A DNA stretch of 64,000 bases from Lagopus muta (taxonomy: Eukaryota > Chordata > Aves > Galliformes > Phasianidae), in assembly GCF_023343835.1 (NCBI RefSeq), contig NC_064443.1, positions 19,773,501 to 19,837,500 of the forward strand, given 5' to 3'. The position numbers were made by a program, and so were the translations under genes. Every line of letters starts with the position of its first letter. Position 1 is the first letter of the stretch. This document shows, in pieces, positions 44,600 through 55,960 of this stretch. The notes beneath the pieces were generated by a model. The model did not search any database. It saw only the letters and a list, made by a program, of their open reading frames with translations, and had not been told where the DNA came from.

Positions 44600-46123
44600 T
44601 GTATGGGGGAGGAAAAGGGAATATCAATCATTTGTGCAGTTCCAGGAGCTGCTCTTAGTGCTGCCATAGAGATCCGCGATGAACAGCACACGGTAGAAAC
44701 CCAAATTATAAAGTCCTTTCAGGAATTGGTGACATACCTGCAGTACCAAGTAGAAGATCTTAGGGGACAGAAAAAGAAGAACATTCAAAAGGCCTCCCTC
44801 AGCAAGCCCTTAGAGAACAGTTGGTAAATGACAGAGAGATAGATGCTAGTTCCCCAGGTAGTGACTTTCCTCCAGGAGAAAATCTTGAGGATGTGAGAGC
44901 CCAAAAAGACAAGTTGGGAAACCTGTGATCCTTCCCTGCCTTTAGATAGAAACTGGGCGTGCATGGGAAGAGACTGGCAGTGGGTATTCTGATGTTCGTA
45001 CTGACAAAGTTCCCTGTTTGCTACGGAGCCGGCCAAAGTAAGGAAGGATTTTGGTGACACCCTTAGGAAATCAGTATGTGTGGAAAGTGCCATTAACAGA
45101 GGGAGGTAAGATCTTGCTGACTGAAAAGGAATCAGAGGGTTATTGGGGACCTGGAATATTTTTCACCACGGGCAACCACTGCCAGTGGTCCCTTACTCCA
45201 AGAGCTGCTTATTGGGATGATTACTCCCCAGAACAACTGCTGTTGATTGATTTGCCCCACTGTGGTCCTGTCACTTTAACCCTCAGGGAGACTCTTCACA
45301 AATACTTGTGGAAGCCTCAAGATGATCAGGAGGAACTGTACAAAATTAACCATCTGGATTTCACCTCCCTTCTAACTTTGGTTCATTTAGGACCAGGAAG
45401 TCTTATTTTTGTTTTGTTTTCTTTTCCAGTTTTGCTTCTTATAACCTTGGTTTCTTTGGAACCAGGAAGTTCTCTCTTGTTTTCCAGATGCTAACGAATG
45501 CTGATACTGTTGCTGTAGCTCACATGTTCCCTTCTCACTCTGCTCCTTTCTCTGGGATCCCTGTGGTATCATTGGTGTTCCTGCTTTGGACAGGAATCTT
45601 CTTCAGATTAATTTTTGTAATTGCTTATGATGACCTTAACACAGTCACTGGCTGGTCACGGTCCCATGCCCATATTGGCAGTACTGGGCATCTAGTTAGT
45701 TTTACTTATGATCCTGTCACTAACTCTCCCGCAGCTTTTGTCCTAATACATAATGCTTCAGTACATACCATACACCTAATCATTGTGCTGGGACTGAATC
45801 ACAATGGAGTTTTTTTGTTTATTTTTTTCCCTGCAGAGGAGAAAGAATCACAAATGCTTGTGGAGAAAAAAGACTCAGGGATTTCTTCTTCTTTCTTGCT
45901 AGCAGATCTTGATGCTCTCCTCTTCCTGCCAGTGGGCTGCGTGTCATGCCATAGTCCTGCAGTCTCCAGAAGTGACCCCACATGCTACCAAAACAGATCA
46001 CAGACCTGGATTCAGGCATTCTTCATTCTCCCACTGCACGAGCTGTCATGGAGCAACGTGCTCCTCAAACGTAGTCATTTTGTGAGGTTACACAGTGAGG
46101 TTACACAGTGTTTGTGTACTTAG
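44600..46123 (+). other. uncertain frames downstream of gamma-type pol
   Basis: Open frames at 44603-44827, 45051-45494 and 45488-46123 lie between pol and the putative 3' LTR, where env would be. The first contains a possible helical stretch (QIIKSFQELVTYLQYQVEDLRG). The second (147 residues) has no motif I recognise. The third has two hydrophobic stretches (VVSLVFLLWTGIFFRLIF; IHLIIVLGLNHNGVFLFIFF). No fusion peptide, CX6CC or immunosuppressive-type motif was seen, so env is possible but unproven. Confidence 0.35.
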
Positions 46124-46782
46124 GTAGGAATGGAATGTTGTTTCTGCATTAGAACTAAAACGTGAGTATTTTACGTCATTGTCTCTGCTCCAGTCTTGTG
46201 TTGTTTGTTTACTACTACTAATTACTACTTAGTACTACTAAGTACTAACAGCTCTTTTTGGGAGTGTTTTTATTTCATCAGGAGTCTCTGAGGGTCTCCT
46301 TCACTTGCCTGTTTGATGAATTTTCCACATTGGTGCTTGCTCAGTGGGTAGATGGAGTAATGAATGTATGGGTACAAGGACTGCTGCTGTTATCTGTCCA
46401 GCCATCTGGAATACCTCTGAGCCTTGAGTTCCAGACAACATAGACATTGCGCTCCTAAACATTACGATAATGCCTTTAGAAATCCAAAACCCTTGACAAT
46501 GATATCAGTAGGCTCATTATGTTGCAAGACTACTGATTTTTGATGCTGGTCAGACAGGACCTCAGTGATGATAGAAAATTTAAGGAGGAGAATGTAAGCC
46601 ATTAGCAATAGATAAACATTTAGCTAGCAACAGTTTCTATTTAGCCAGTATGCCCATGTACAGTTAAGCATCGGGAAGGTCTGTGAACCTGAAATACTCA
46701 GGCAATGAGGAATCAGGGGAAAAGGTGAGCATCAAGGTAATAGGGCATGTTCTTTGCTTTGTAATAGGGTTTTGTTTGCTTT

Positions 46783-46985
46783 TCATTCAGTATCATTTCT
46801 TACCATTACGCAGCGTTTGTCTTGTCTTGTTTTTCATGTTGCCAATCAACATTTAGTTGGAGCTTGGGTGACCCGAATGCATACAACTAAGTGTTGACCA
46901 AGTGTGATGTGAAATGAAGAGGTAGGCTCCGAAACAGGCTTCTAGTGAGTGCTGTGTACGACATGGAGTATCGAGAACTACCTCT
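46783..46985 (+). repeat. duplicated ~200-bp block, copy 1
   Basis: It matches 47502-47705: shared pieces are ATTTCTTACC/ATTTCTTGAC, TTTCATGTTGCCAATC, TAGTTGGAGCT, GAAGAGGTAGG and ACAGGCTTCTAGTG. Divergence is about 20-25 percent by eye. Function unknown. Confidence 0.75.
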
Positions 46986-47501
46986 GTTTCTCCCTGCCCC
47001 ATGTTGTTCAGTACCAGACGTGAAGGTTTCTTCTTTCCTTCTAGGGTTGGAGACTCCACTATCAGATGGCATTGGCCTTTCAAGCCTCCCTGGGTTGTAG
47101 CGCTGGTTGTGCCCTGATCCTTGGAAAGGGGAACTGATTCCTTCATCATTACCTGATGGTGACGTCTACTTATCTTGTGTCCAGTGAGCGGTGGTGGAAA
47201 AACTGCGGCTCTCCCGAGTGGTGCAAGGACTCTACTGAGGCTCATTGTGTTTATAGTAGAAAACTACAGCCATAGATGGATGCCAATATCCACTCCTTAC
47301 TCTGTCTGGCAAGCTGTGTTGATCTCTGAAGTTGCTCCCACACTTGTAGAAGTTCTTTGGGCTCAGCATCAGTTGTCTCTTGCACTCACATGGCTTTCAC
47401 CAGGTATTCTTTCTTTTCCCCCATCTTTAGGGCTCGCAAGTACTGATGTGATGTCTCTGCCTTCTGTCGCTCCCACCAAACATGGGTTTGTTCTTTTTAG
47501 G

Positions 47502-47705
47502 TTCAATATCATTTCTTGACGTTATGCAATGTTTCTCATTTTTCTTGTGTTTCATGTTGCCAATCTACGCCTAGTTGGAGCTACAGTGAGCCCAAATGGT
47601 GACTGCTCTGCTTTGACCAAGTGAGATGCAAAAAGAAGAGGTAGGTTGCAAAACAGGCTTCTAGTGCGTGCCATGTAAGACTTGGGGTATCCAGAGTTAA
47701 CTTCT
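47502..47705 (+). repeat. duplicated ~200-bp block, copy 2
   Basis: The counterpart of 46783-46985. It ends where the polypyrimidine satellite begins, so it may be the left edge of the satellite-carrying unit. Confidence 0.75.
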
Positions 47706-48215
47706 TGTCTTTCTCCTTTTCCAGTTCCCTTTGATTTTTTCCCCCCTTTTTATAATTTTCATTTCCTAATCCACTTTCTAATTCTACTGCTTTTCTTTTT
47801 TCCAATTCCTTTTCCAATTCCTTTTCCGAATAGTTTTCTGCTTCGTTTTTTTATTTTTACCTTTTTCTTTTCTCTCCTTGTTCTTTTATTTCCTTTTCTT
47901 TCTCTTTCTAATTTGTTCTCTTAAGACTTTTTCAAATTCTTTTTTGTTTTGAATTTTTTCTATTTCTTTCTAATTCTTTTTCTTTTGATAATTCTGTTTC
48001 CAATTCTGTTTGTTTCCAATTGTTTTTCTTTTTCTTCATGTTCCTTTTCTTAGTCATATTCCTTTCCGTATTTTATTTTCTTCAACTTATTACAATTCCC
48101 ATTTCAATTCTTTTTCCTTTATTAATTATTTTTCCATTCCCTTTTCTAAATCTTTCTCTCTTTCTAAATCTGTTTCTTCTTTCCTGTTTCTAATTGTCAG
48201 AATCCTTTGTTTTTT
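47705..48215 (+). repeat. polypyrimidine satellite, left block
   Basis: Imperfect repeats of TTCTTTTTCCAATTCC and TTTTTCTAATTC, about 12-18 bases long, almost without purines except for the AA of AATT. The open frames rich in Phe and Ser are only translations of the repeat. Confidence 0.88.
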
Positions 48216-49060
48216 GGCTCAAAGCTTGCTTCCTGAGGTTTTTCTTGCGATAAGACTCTCAATGATTTGTTAAGGAGGCAAGTGATGGGTGCTAACCGTG
48301 AGACAATCGGTATCACTTTGGGAACATTTGAAAGCCCCTTCCTCCAGAGCTGCTTGCCTCCGGAATAGAGTGCTCAGGAGTGTTCACTGGCAGAAGATCT
48401 GGCCTGTGACTAAAGAGCTCCAGCTTGGTATGGGAAAATTGGGGAATTATACCCTCGTGTTCTGTGAAAAACAAGATGCAGATGGGCATCCCTGTTCCCT
48501 CTTGTCTGCTGGCAAGGCCCAGAAGATGGGAACAAAGGAGTTTCTGCTGAGATCCCAGAGCCAGAAGCTGCCGCTCCAAGGAGAGCTGACTCAACCACAT
48601 TGGATTTGAGCTGTCACTCCAAAGACAGCTGACTCGACCACTTTGAAACTATTGAAAAGGGGCCGTCATCACCATGGTCATGGCCGTCGTTCTCATCATT
48701 CTCCTCGTCGTCAACAGAACAATGCCTGACGACCCACCACTACTGAAGATCAAAGACTGAACTATAAACCACGCTAGATCCATGGTGGTGACTGTCTCCC
48801 TCTTGCTTCCTATAAAGACTCCTTGCTTCTTCTTCTCTATCTTTTCTATCTTTCCTATCGCCCTCCTTCCCTTCCCCATTACCCTGATTCGTAATAGCCT
48901 CCGTCCTCCCCTTCCCCATTTCCCTAATTACGATTTGTAATAAATTGGTCGGACCAACATTTGAACTGTTGTTTCTTAATCTCACGCCGGGTATATAGAT
49001 AATAAAAGAACCTCCTCTCCCTCCTATAAATTGGAGCAAGACACTAATCTGCTTTGTTTT
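48215..49060 (+). other. non-satellite island in the polypyrimidine tract; possible LTR and env-tail remnant
   Basis: Near 48663-48770 a plus-strand frame gives VITMVMAVVLIILLVVNRT, a hydrophobic segment of membrane-anchor type, then a short tail ending in a stop. It is followed by CTATAAAG near 48818, AATAAATTGGTCGGACC near 48938 and TCTCACGCCGGG near 48981, which look like promoter, poly(A) and U5 parts of an LTR. The upstream part (48240-48650) is not recognised. Confidence 0.4.
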
Positions 49061-51045
49061 TCTAATTTTTTTTCCTAATTCTTTTCCTATTTCTTTTTCC
49101 TGTTGCAAGTTTTTCTTTTCATTGCAAGTCTTTTTCCTTTTTCTATTTCATTTTTTTTTTCTTTTTTGAATCCTAATTCTTTTTCAAATTGTAGTTCTTG
49201 TGTTCTCTTTCTGGATCATTTTCTATTTTTTTTTTCCTAATTCTTTGTCTAATTCAAACTATTTGTCTAATTCTTTTTCTATTTTTTTCTTTTTCTCATT
49301 CTTTTTCTTTTTCCAATTCCTTTTTATTTCCTTTTTCCATTTCTCAATCTAATTTTAATTCTTCTTCTTTTTTTAAAAAAATACTTTTTGGTCTTTCTAA
49401 TACTTTTTGTGTTCTAATTTTCTTTTTCCTTTTCTAATGATTTCTCTAATTCTTTTTCTAATTTGTTTCCTGCTCTTTGTTTTTGCTTTTTCTAATTCTT
49501 TTTCCAAGCCTTTTTTGTGGTCCTTTTCCCAGTCTAAGTCTTTCTTTTTTCTATTTCAATTTTTTTCCAACTCCCACTCTTTTTCTAATTGTGGTACTTT
49601 TTCTTTTCCCTGTTCCATGTCTTTTTCCTGTTCCATGTCTTTTTCATTTTTCTGTTTCAGTTTTTTCTTTTACATTTTCCAATTTTTTCTAATTTTTTAA
49701 ATTAATTTTCTAATTCATTTTCTATTTTTTTCTGTTCTTTTTGATTGTTTCTTTTTTTTCAGATTCTAAATATTTTTCTACTTTTCATTGTAAATCTTGT
49801 TATCTTTCTATTTTTTCTTTATATTTTTCCTTTTTCTAATTCATTTTATTTTTCTCAATCTTTTTCCAGCTCTTTTTCTGTTTCCAGGTTTTTCTTTTTG
49901 CAGTTTTTTCCTTTTCCAATTATCATTCTAATTCTTCTCATTTTTCTTTATCCATTGGTTTTCTTTTTCTAATTCCTTTTCTTTTCATATTCTTTCTCTT
50001 GCTCTAGTGCTTTTGTTTCCTTTCTCTTCTTTTTCATTTTCCAATTCTTTTTCCAGGTCTGTTTCCATTTCCAGTTCTCTTTCCAATTTTTCATCTATTT
50101 TTTTCCATTTTTTCTTTTCTCAATTCCTTTTTATACAATTCCTTTTCTTTTTCCAATTCCTTTTCTTTTCATCTTCTTTTCCATATTCTTGTTTTTCTCT
50201 CTCTAATTCTTTTTCTAATTCTTCTTCGATTTTTTCTAATTATTCTCTTTTTTCTTATTATTTTTCATTGTTCTATTTCTAGTTCTTTTTCTAGACTTTT
50301 TTCTTACTTTTCCATTTTCCTTTATTTTTTCCCTCTTTTTTTGTCTTTCTACTTTTAGCTCCTTTTCCAATTCCTTTTCTAATATTTTTTTCTAATTCTC
50401 TCATTTCCCATTTTTTTCCAGTTCCTTATCTTTTTCCAATTCTCATTCTAATCCTAATTTGTCCTCGTTTTTTCGTTTTCTAATTGTTTTTCTCTTTCAT
50501 TTTCTAATTTAATTATTTTCTTTCTTTTCTATTTCAAATTATTTTTATAATATTTTCTTCACCTTTTTCTTCTCCCCTTTTCTTGTTTTTCTGTTTCTTA
50601 CCCTTTTTCTAATTCTTTTTGTCTTATTTCCTAATTCTTTTTCTAATTCTTTTGCTTTTTCTAATTCTTGATTTTTTTCCTTTTCTAATATTTTTTCCCT
50701 AATTGGTTTTCTTTTTCCTTTTTATTTTTGTAATTCTTTTTCTAATTCCAGTTCTTTTTCCTCTGCCTTTTCCAATTCTTCTTCTAGTCCTATTTCCAAT
50801 TCGTTTTCTATTTATTTTCCTAATTCCAATTATTTTGTCTTTCCCCTCGCCTTTTTCCTGTCCTCATTGTATTTCAAATTCTTTTTTCTTTTTCTAATAA
50901 TGTTCCTTTTAATAATTCTAGTTATTTCTCTTTCTTTCTTTCTTTTTCTACATCGTTCTTTTCTCCTTTCCTTTTCTCTTTTTTCATTTTTATTCCCCTT
51001 TTTTTCGTTTCCGTTTTCCTTTTTTCTTTTCATTTTCATCTTCTG
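49060..51045 (+). repeat. polypyrimidine satellite, right block
   Basis: About 2 kb of TTTTTCTAATTC/TTTTTCCAATTC variants with the same strand bias throughout: T dominates, C is second, and A is nearly confined to AATT. No unit stays perfect for more than a few copies, so it is an old array. Its right edge (CTTCTGTGAACCTGAAGTG at about 51043) matches sequence at 46679-46725. Confidence 0.9.
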
Positions 51046-51149
51046 TGAACCTGAAGTGCTCAGGCAATGAGAAACCAGGGGAGGAGAAGGTAAGAGTTGG
51101 ATAATAGATCATGGACGATGTTCCAGTGATTCAGATTTCAGTGTTCCTG

Positions 51150-51540
51150 AAGAAAATACTACCAGTCTACAAGAGCCTTATCCAGCTGGGCTGCATTGCC
51201 AGATAACAAACCTGAATAAAGCAAAGGATGCACGATGTTGTGGGTTTTCACTCGGGTTCCTTGTACTGTCCATGCGGATTCACGGTATTTTTGTACAGGC
51301 TTGTGGATCTTCACTGGGCTTTGCAGAAGTCCGCCCTGGTTCACTGAAGACTTTGCAGGATCACTGGTCTTCACTGAGATTCCATGAAGTTCACGTGGTT
51401 TTGTAAGATTTTGCACAGCATTGCTTCTGTTCACACTGGTTTCCCATATCTCCGCTTTGGTTCAGTCAAGTTTGCACAATTTTGCTGGCCTTTGCTGCCT
51501 TAAAGTTTCACTCCTTTACTTAGCCCCTGACAGTTTGCAG
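51150..51540 (+). repeat. TTCACTG/TTTGCA minisatellite
   Basis: Units of about 28-34 bases containing TTCACTG, TTTGCA and GGTTC recur from about 51247 to 51530, for example CTTCACTGGGCTTTGCAGAAG, GTTCACTGAAGACTTTGCAGG and CTTCACTGAGATTCC. Divergent and non-coding. Confidence 0.65.
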
Positions 51541-51899
51541 GTGGAATCTCAAATTCTCAGTCATCTAGTGCTGCTGCCACTTCCCCCACCTTTCCAGAGT
51601 ATGAGCTTGCAATTAAATATCATCTACACATGGATACACATCCTAAGGCAGTGAAACTCGTTCACTGAGGTGGCTTGAGCAATAGTGGGAGAATATGTAC
51701 ACCCCTGTGGGAATCAGCTAAAGGTATATCATATCCCCTCCTGTGTGAAAGCAGATTTTTCTTTATTCTCTTCCTGCAAGGAAACTGTAAAGAGCATTTT
51801 TTACGCTGAAAACTGCCATCCAAATAAGCTCCAAAGCCCATTTCACGTCATATTCCAGACACAAACCATCAATATTTCACACCAAACTCCAGGTTCACG

Positions 51900-52340
51900 T
51901 CCTTGCTAATTCACCCCAAATTGAGTTCCCAAAACCTCATTATTTCATTCCAAATATCAGCGCCAACACTCCCTGATGTCACTCCCCAGGGATGCTCCAG
52001 CATCAATCCCCCAGCATTACTCCTTCACATCACCCCCCTTTCATCCCAACATCACCCACCAGTGCCAACCCAACAATGTCACCCTGGAGTCACTTCCTAA
52101 TGTCACCCCTCACCGTCACCACAATATCCACCCTCAGCATTACTCCAACATTGTCATTCCCCAGTGTCACCCCAACACTCTCACCCCAGAACCAGTCATT
52201 CACGTTAAATCCCTGTGGTACTCCAACATCACTCCCAATGATGTCACCCTATCATGCTACTCCCTAACATCTATCCTATTGATACCCCAACATCACTCCA
52301 ACATAACCACCGTGTCACTCCCTCTAGGTGTCACTCTAAA
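51900..52340 (+). repeat. TCACCCCAACATCACTCC-type minisatellite, block 1
   Basis: Units of about 18-24 bases (AACATCACCCC, CCAGTGTCACCCC, AATGTCACCC) recur across 440 bp, continuing at 53.1-53.46 kb. Threonine-, serine- and proline-rich frames are translations of the repeat. Confidence 0.85.
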
Positions 52341-52602
52341 ATTTTAGATGATTCCATTAAGTGGGAAGCAGAATCTCCCTAAGCAAGTATGCTATTACTA
52401 TCTGACCCTTGAGAGATGGCAAGCCACAGAAAAGGAGAGAGAAGGAACATGCCAGCAGTGGATTTGATCAGCATCACTAGCAGGGCATCCCCTGCTTCAA
52501 AGCACACTTCCACTCTTTCTCCCACTTTCATTCTCCCCAGGATCTGTAGGGTTTGATCCACTTGCATGCTGTACCCGTTCAGCCAGTACATGATACAGAG
52601 CT

Positions 52603-52930
52603 TTACAATCTAAGAATTTTAGGATGCTATAATCACAAAATAAACAACACAGTTAGGCAAAGCAGACTATGACAACAAAAGAGAATAAATAGAAGGCTTA
52701 CCCCTATCCTGGGCTCACTCACAAAACTCTAGCAGAGCAGATCTCCAGCAGAGACCCTTCCCCCCTGGCAGCCAGCTCTTAAATAGCTCTAGGAGGGGGC
52801 AGCCTGGCTCCACCCCTTCTGGCAGCACAGGTGAATTGAATTGCCTTCACCTGTGCTCCTCTGGCTGCCTCATGGCTCGCCTCAGGTGATCAATCAGAGG
52901 TTCAGGCCATGACTCAGCAGTTCCCATACA
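52603..52930 (-). mobile_element. LTR of the 30.4-kb ERV-L-like family
   Basis: On the minus strand it starts TGTATGGGAACTGCTGAGTC and runs through the E-box inverted pair, TATTTAAGAGCTGGCTG and TTTGTGATTAT to about 52603. It matches 30405-30727 throughout and retains the inverted repeat better. Sequence below 52603 may be internal ERV leader. It interrupts the TCACC minisatellite. Confidence 0.85.
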
Positions 52931-53099
52931 AGAGCCCAGCTGGAACATCGGCTTGCAAAACAAGTCTTCGCAAGAACAAGACCAAATACCAGGGACAGCT
53001 CTCTCTACAAAACATTTGCAGCCACAGCCACAAATATCAACTCCCTTAAAACTGCCAAAATACCTTTTTCAATTCCAGGATCATTCTTCAGTCAGGGGC

Positions 53100-53460
53100 C
53101 GTTAGGTCCCCAATATAACACCCCAACAACGTCACCACCCAGTGTTCACTCCCTGATGTCACCCACCCTTCCTCCCCAAAAAGCCCCAACGTAACCCATG
53201 CCACTACAATGACACTTCAGAATCACTCTCCAGTGTCACCCCAATGTCACTCCCAGAGTCGTGCCAGCAATGTCACCCCCCAACATCACACTAAGTTACC
53301 CCAGTGTCTCCATCGAGTATCTCTCTCTCTCTGATTTCCCCCCCCCCCACCCACAATACCCCAGCATCACCCCCCAGCGTCACTCTCCAGGCTCAGTCCA
53401 CAACTTCACCCCAGTGTCATCCCAGCATCACTCCATGGCATCACCCCAACTTGCTTGCCA
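53100..53460 (+). repeat. TCACCCC-type minisatellite, block 2
   Basis: The same repeat as 51900-52340 (AATGTCACTCCCAG, CAGCATCACCCCCCAGCGTC). The two blocks were probably one array split by the LTR insertion and adjoining sequence. Confidence 0.85.
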
Positions 53461-53769
53461 AGTAAGCAAGGTTTGGGACAGCAGCTCCTAGCGGGGCTGT
53501 ATAAGCTTTCAGACACCGATAATCGATTATTAATCACCACCTTCCATCTGGTTTCCAAACCAGATGACAACGAGTTATGTGGGGAGTCTGTTCTGGAAAC
53601 GATTTGTCTTTTTTCCAAACCTGCTATGAGTTCAGAAATCCCACATCATGCTGCAGCAGAAATGGGGTACAGTGGTATGTTAGCGACCCCTGCTTCAGGG
53701 AGCACAGGGGCTGCGTAAAGTGCACACGCTGCAGCCTGCCTATTTCTTTGGAGTCTGGGATTGAAACTT

Positions 53770-54326
53770 GACCCAAAAGGCCACACACTGCCATACAGGC
53801 AGGTGCCAGGTTCACCCACTGATTATGTCAAATCCTGAATTGTTTTCACAATGGGCTTTAATTGCAAAGAAAGTAGGCAACACGTTTCTCACTGGAGAGC
53901 CACAAGCTGTCCCCACTAGTTTGGCAAACAGAGCTCGCTCCGATCACACCGGTAATCTCAACTCTGCCATCGAGGCTGCACACACAGCTTTTCAGCATCT
54001 TGCTGTATCAGTACTGAAATTTGTGTGCTGTATCATACTGAAATTTGTGCTCCCCTATCTATTAGAAATTTTACTGAATGCTTTTGAGGACAGACTTCAA
54101 TCAAAATATGCATGCCATTGTTTCTCATCCTTTGATCAAACTCCCTTGCCGGACAGGCAGATCCAATCACCTGCTTGTAATTAGTCTTTTTTTGTTGTTG
54201 TTTACGGTCTGAAGCAGTGATTGAGCACCTGGTGAGGGGTGTGGCCAGCCCTGCCAGCACAGGTGGAAGCAATTTACCTGTGGGACCGGATAGGGCTGAG
54301 CTTGGCTCCACCCCCTCCCTGCCCAT
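53770..54326 (-). pseudogene. retroviral protease-like remnant
   Basis: A minus-strand frame (54326-54033) ends in VKFLIDRGAQISV, which matches the retroviral protease active-site segment, but the catalytic Asp-Thr/Ser-Gly reads Asp-Arg-Gly, so it is dead. It is preceded by a Cys- and Arg-poor stretch without a clear match. Downstream sequence toward 53.77 kb has scattered open frames only. This is a separate ERV fragment in the opposite orientation from the LTR that follows. Confidence 0.6.
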
Positions 54327-55047
54327 ATTTAAGGGCTGGGAACAGACAGAGCAGCATTCTGCTTGGGAGCTGCCTCCTTGGAAGTATTGGGAGTGAGTTC
54401 TGCCCTTTGGAATGGGGTGAGTGACTGCTGCTTTATTGCGGGGCTCTGGTCTTTCCCTTTTGGGGGATCCTGACCACTTTTAAGGGCTGGAAGCTGTGAG
54501 GGCAGCATCTCTGCATGGAGGCTCCTTCCTTTGGGATGTGGGCTGTTTGTTTTTGGAATGGGGTCATTGATTTCTTCTTTACTGCTGGATTGTAATTTCA
54601 CTTTCTGGGGGCTCCTGACCACATTTAAGGTCTGTCAGCAGAAGGAGCAGCAACTGCACCTGGAGATTGCTTCCTTTAGAGCGTGGGGTGAACCCTTGAA
54701 ACTGGGTGAGTGATTCTTTATTCCAGGGTTGCAATATCTTGTTGTTGGGGGGATCCTGACCCCACTTAAGGGCTGGCAGCCTTTAAGGTGGTATCTGTCT
54801 TTAGAGACCGTCTCCTTGGGAGTGTGGGATGAGCTCTGGTCCTTGAGAAAGGGTGAGTCATTCCTTCTTGTTTTAGGACTGTGACCTTTCCTGTTTTTGG
54901 GGCATCCTGACCACATTGAAATGCTGGCAGGTGTAAGGGCAGCATTGATCTCTGGAGACTGTCTCCTGTGGAGCAGGGGTGAGTTTTGGCCTTTGAGAAG
55001 GGTGTAAGTGGTTTCTTTGTTTTTTCTTTATTTCAGGGCTGCATTCT

Positions 55048-55078
<31 letters not shown>

Positions 55079-55300
55079 TCCTGACCACTTTTAAGGGGTG
55101 GAGGCTGTAAGGGCAGCATCTCTACCTGGAGACTGCTTCCTTGGCAGTGTGGGCTGAGTGTTCATCTTTGGAATGGGGTAACTTATTCTTCCTTTATTTC
55201 AGGGCTGTTATGCACTGCTTCCAACCATGCAGAGTTGTTTAAGGGCGTTCTGTGCACCCTTAGGTGTAATAAATCTTCGTCTTTATAGAAAGCCAAGGAT
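54205..55300 (+). mobile_element. divergent LTR with an internally expanded ~145-bp tandem repeat
   Basis: The left part (54217-54420) has the LTR blocks GATTGAGCACCTGG, CACAGGTGGAAG, CTTGGCTCCACCCC and ATATTTAAGGGCTGG in the order of the 30.4-kb LTR. It is followed by about six copies of a segment containing TTTAAGGGCTGG, GGCAGCATCT, GGAGACTGCTTCC and GATCCTGACCAC. The ATCCTGACC word falls near 54467, 54613, 54754, 54905 and 55078. A poly(A) signal AATAAA and a TCTTCGTCTTTATAGAA-like U5 near 55269 close the element. Confidence 0.7.
54322..55215 (+). repeat. ~145-bp tandem repeat inside the LTR, about six copies
   Basis: Spacing between the conserved ATCCTGACC words is about 146, 141, 151 and 173 bases; the last includes a 28-T run (55050-55077). 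Each copy keeps a TTTAAGG (TATA-like) element, so the array duplicates a core promoter region. Confidence 0.8.
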
Positions 55301-55439
55301 TGTCCTCTTCTGGACTGCTGTACTCAGTATCACCCCAGTGTGATGAAGTGAAGCCCCTGCTCTGCTGAATACTGGGACTGGCCCAGAGAGGCTCTGATGG
55401 ATATGGATTATCCTAGCCAGAGTACTTGGTACCATTGGT

Positions 55440-55960
55440 GGTGATCTCGTCCAACTGCCACACAATGAACAGGAACATCCACAGCCAGATTTGGCTGCCC
55501 AGAGGCTGACCCAGCCTCACCTTGGAAGGGACGGGGCATCCATCACATGTCTGGGTAACCTGTTCTGCTGTGTCACCACCCTCACTGTACCAGATTTTCT
55601 TTATATCTAGGCTAAATCTTTCCTTGTTCTTCCCTTCAGGTGTTGAAAGGCTGTTACCAGATCACCTTGGAGCCTTCACTTCTGCAGGCTGAACAGCTCC
55701 AGCTCTCTCTCTTTATAGGAAAGGCGTTCCATCCCTCAGTTCATATCTGTGGCTGTTCTCTGGATGTTCTCCAACAGCTCCACGTCTGTCCTGCGCTGCG
55801 GACATCCACATCCAGATGCAGCACCTCCAGGTGAGGCCTCACAGCGCAGAGCAGAAGGGAGGACCAGCTCCCTTCGCCTGCTGACCACACATCTTTGGAT
55901 GGAGCCCAGCGTACGATTGGCTTTCTGGGCTGGAAGGCGCATTGCTGAGTGCCACTACTC
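55440..55960 (-). mobile_element. CR1 LINE fragment
   Basis: Minus-strand text matches the CR1 C-terminal coding region: ELLENIQRTATDMN (compare [12 protein letters not shown] in the 11.4-kb copy) and NRTLGSIQRCVVSRRRELVLP. Frames are broken and the 3' octamer tail is not preserved. Confidence 0.75.

Larger units (their letters stand above)
43040..46740 (+). mobile_element. gammaretrovirus-like endogenous retrovirus remnant
   Basis: Plus-strand reverse transcriptase pieces (43137-44210), an RNase H-like start, less certain downstream frames and an apparent polypurine tract TAAGGAGGAG at 46581-46590 followed by AATGTAAGCCATT, which looks like the start of a 3' LTR near 46593. No 5' LTR, gag or protease was found upstream of 43.04 kb. 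Many stops break the frames. Confidence 0.75.

Noticed and set aside
49407-50282. Phe/Ser-rich frames in the polypyrimidine satellite
   Set aside because: Low-complexity translation of TTC/TTT repeats with no fixed start or motif.
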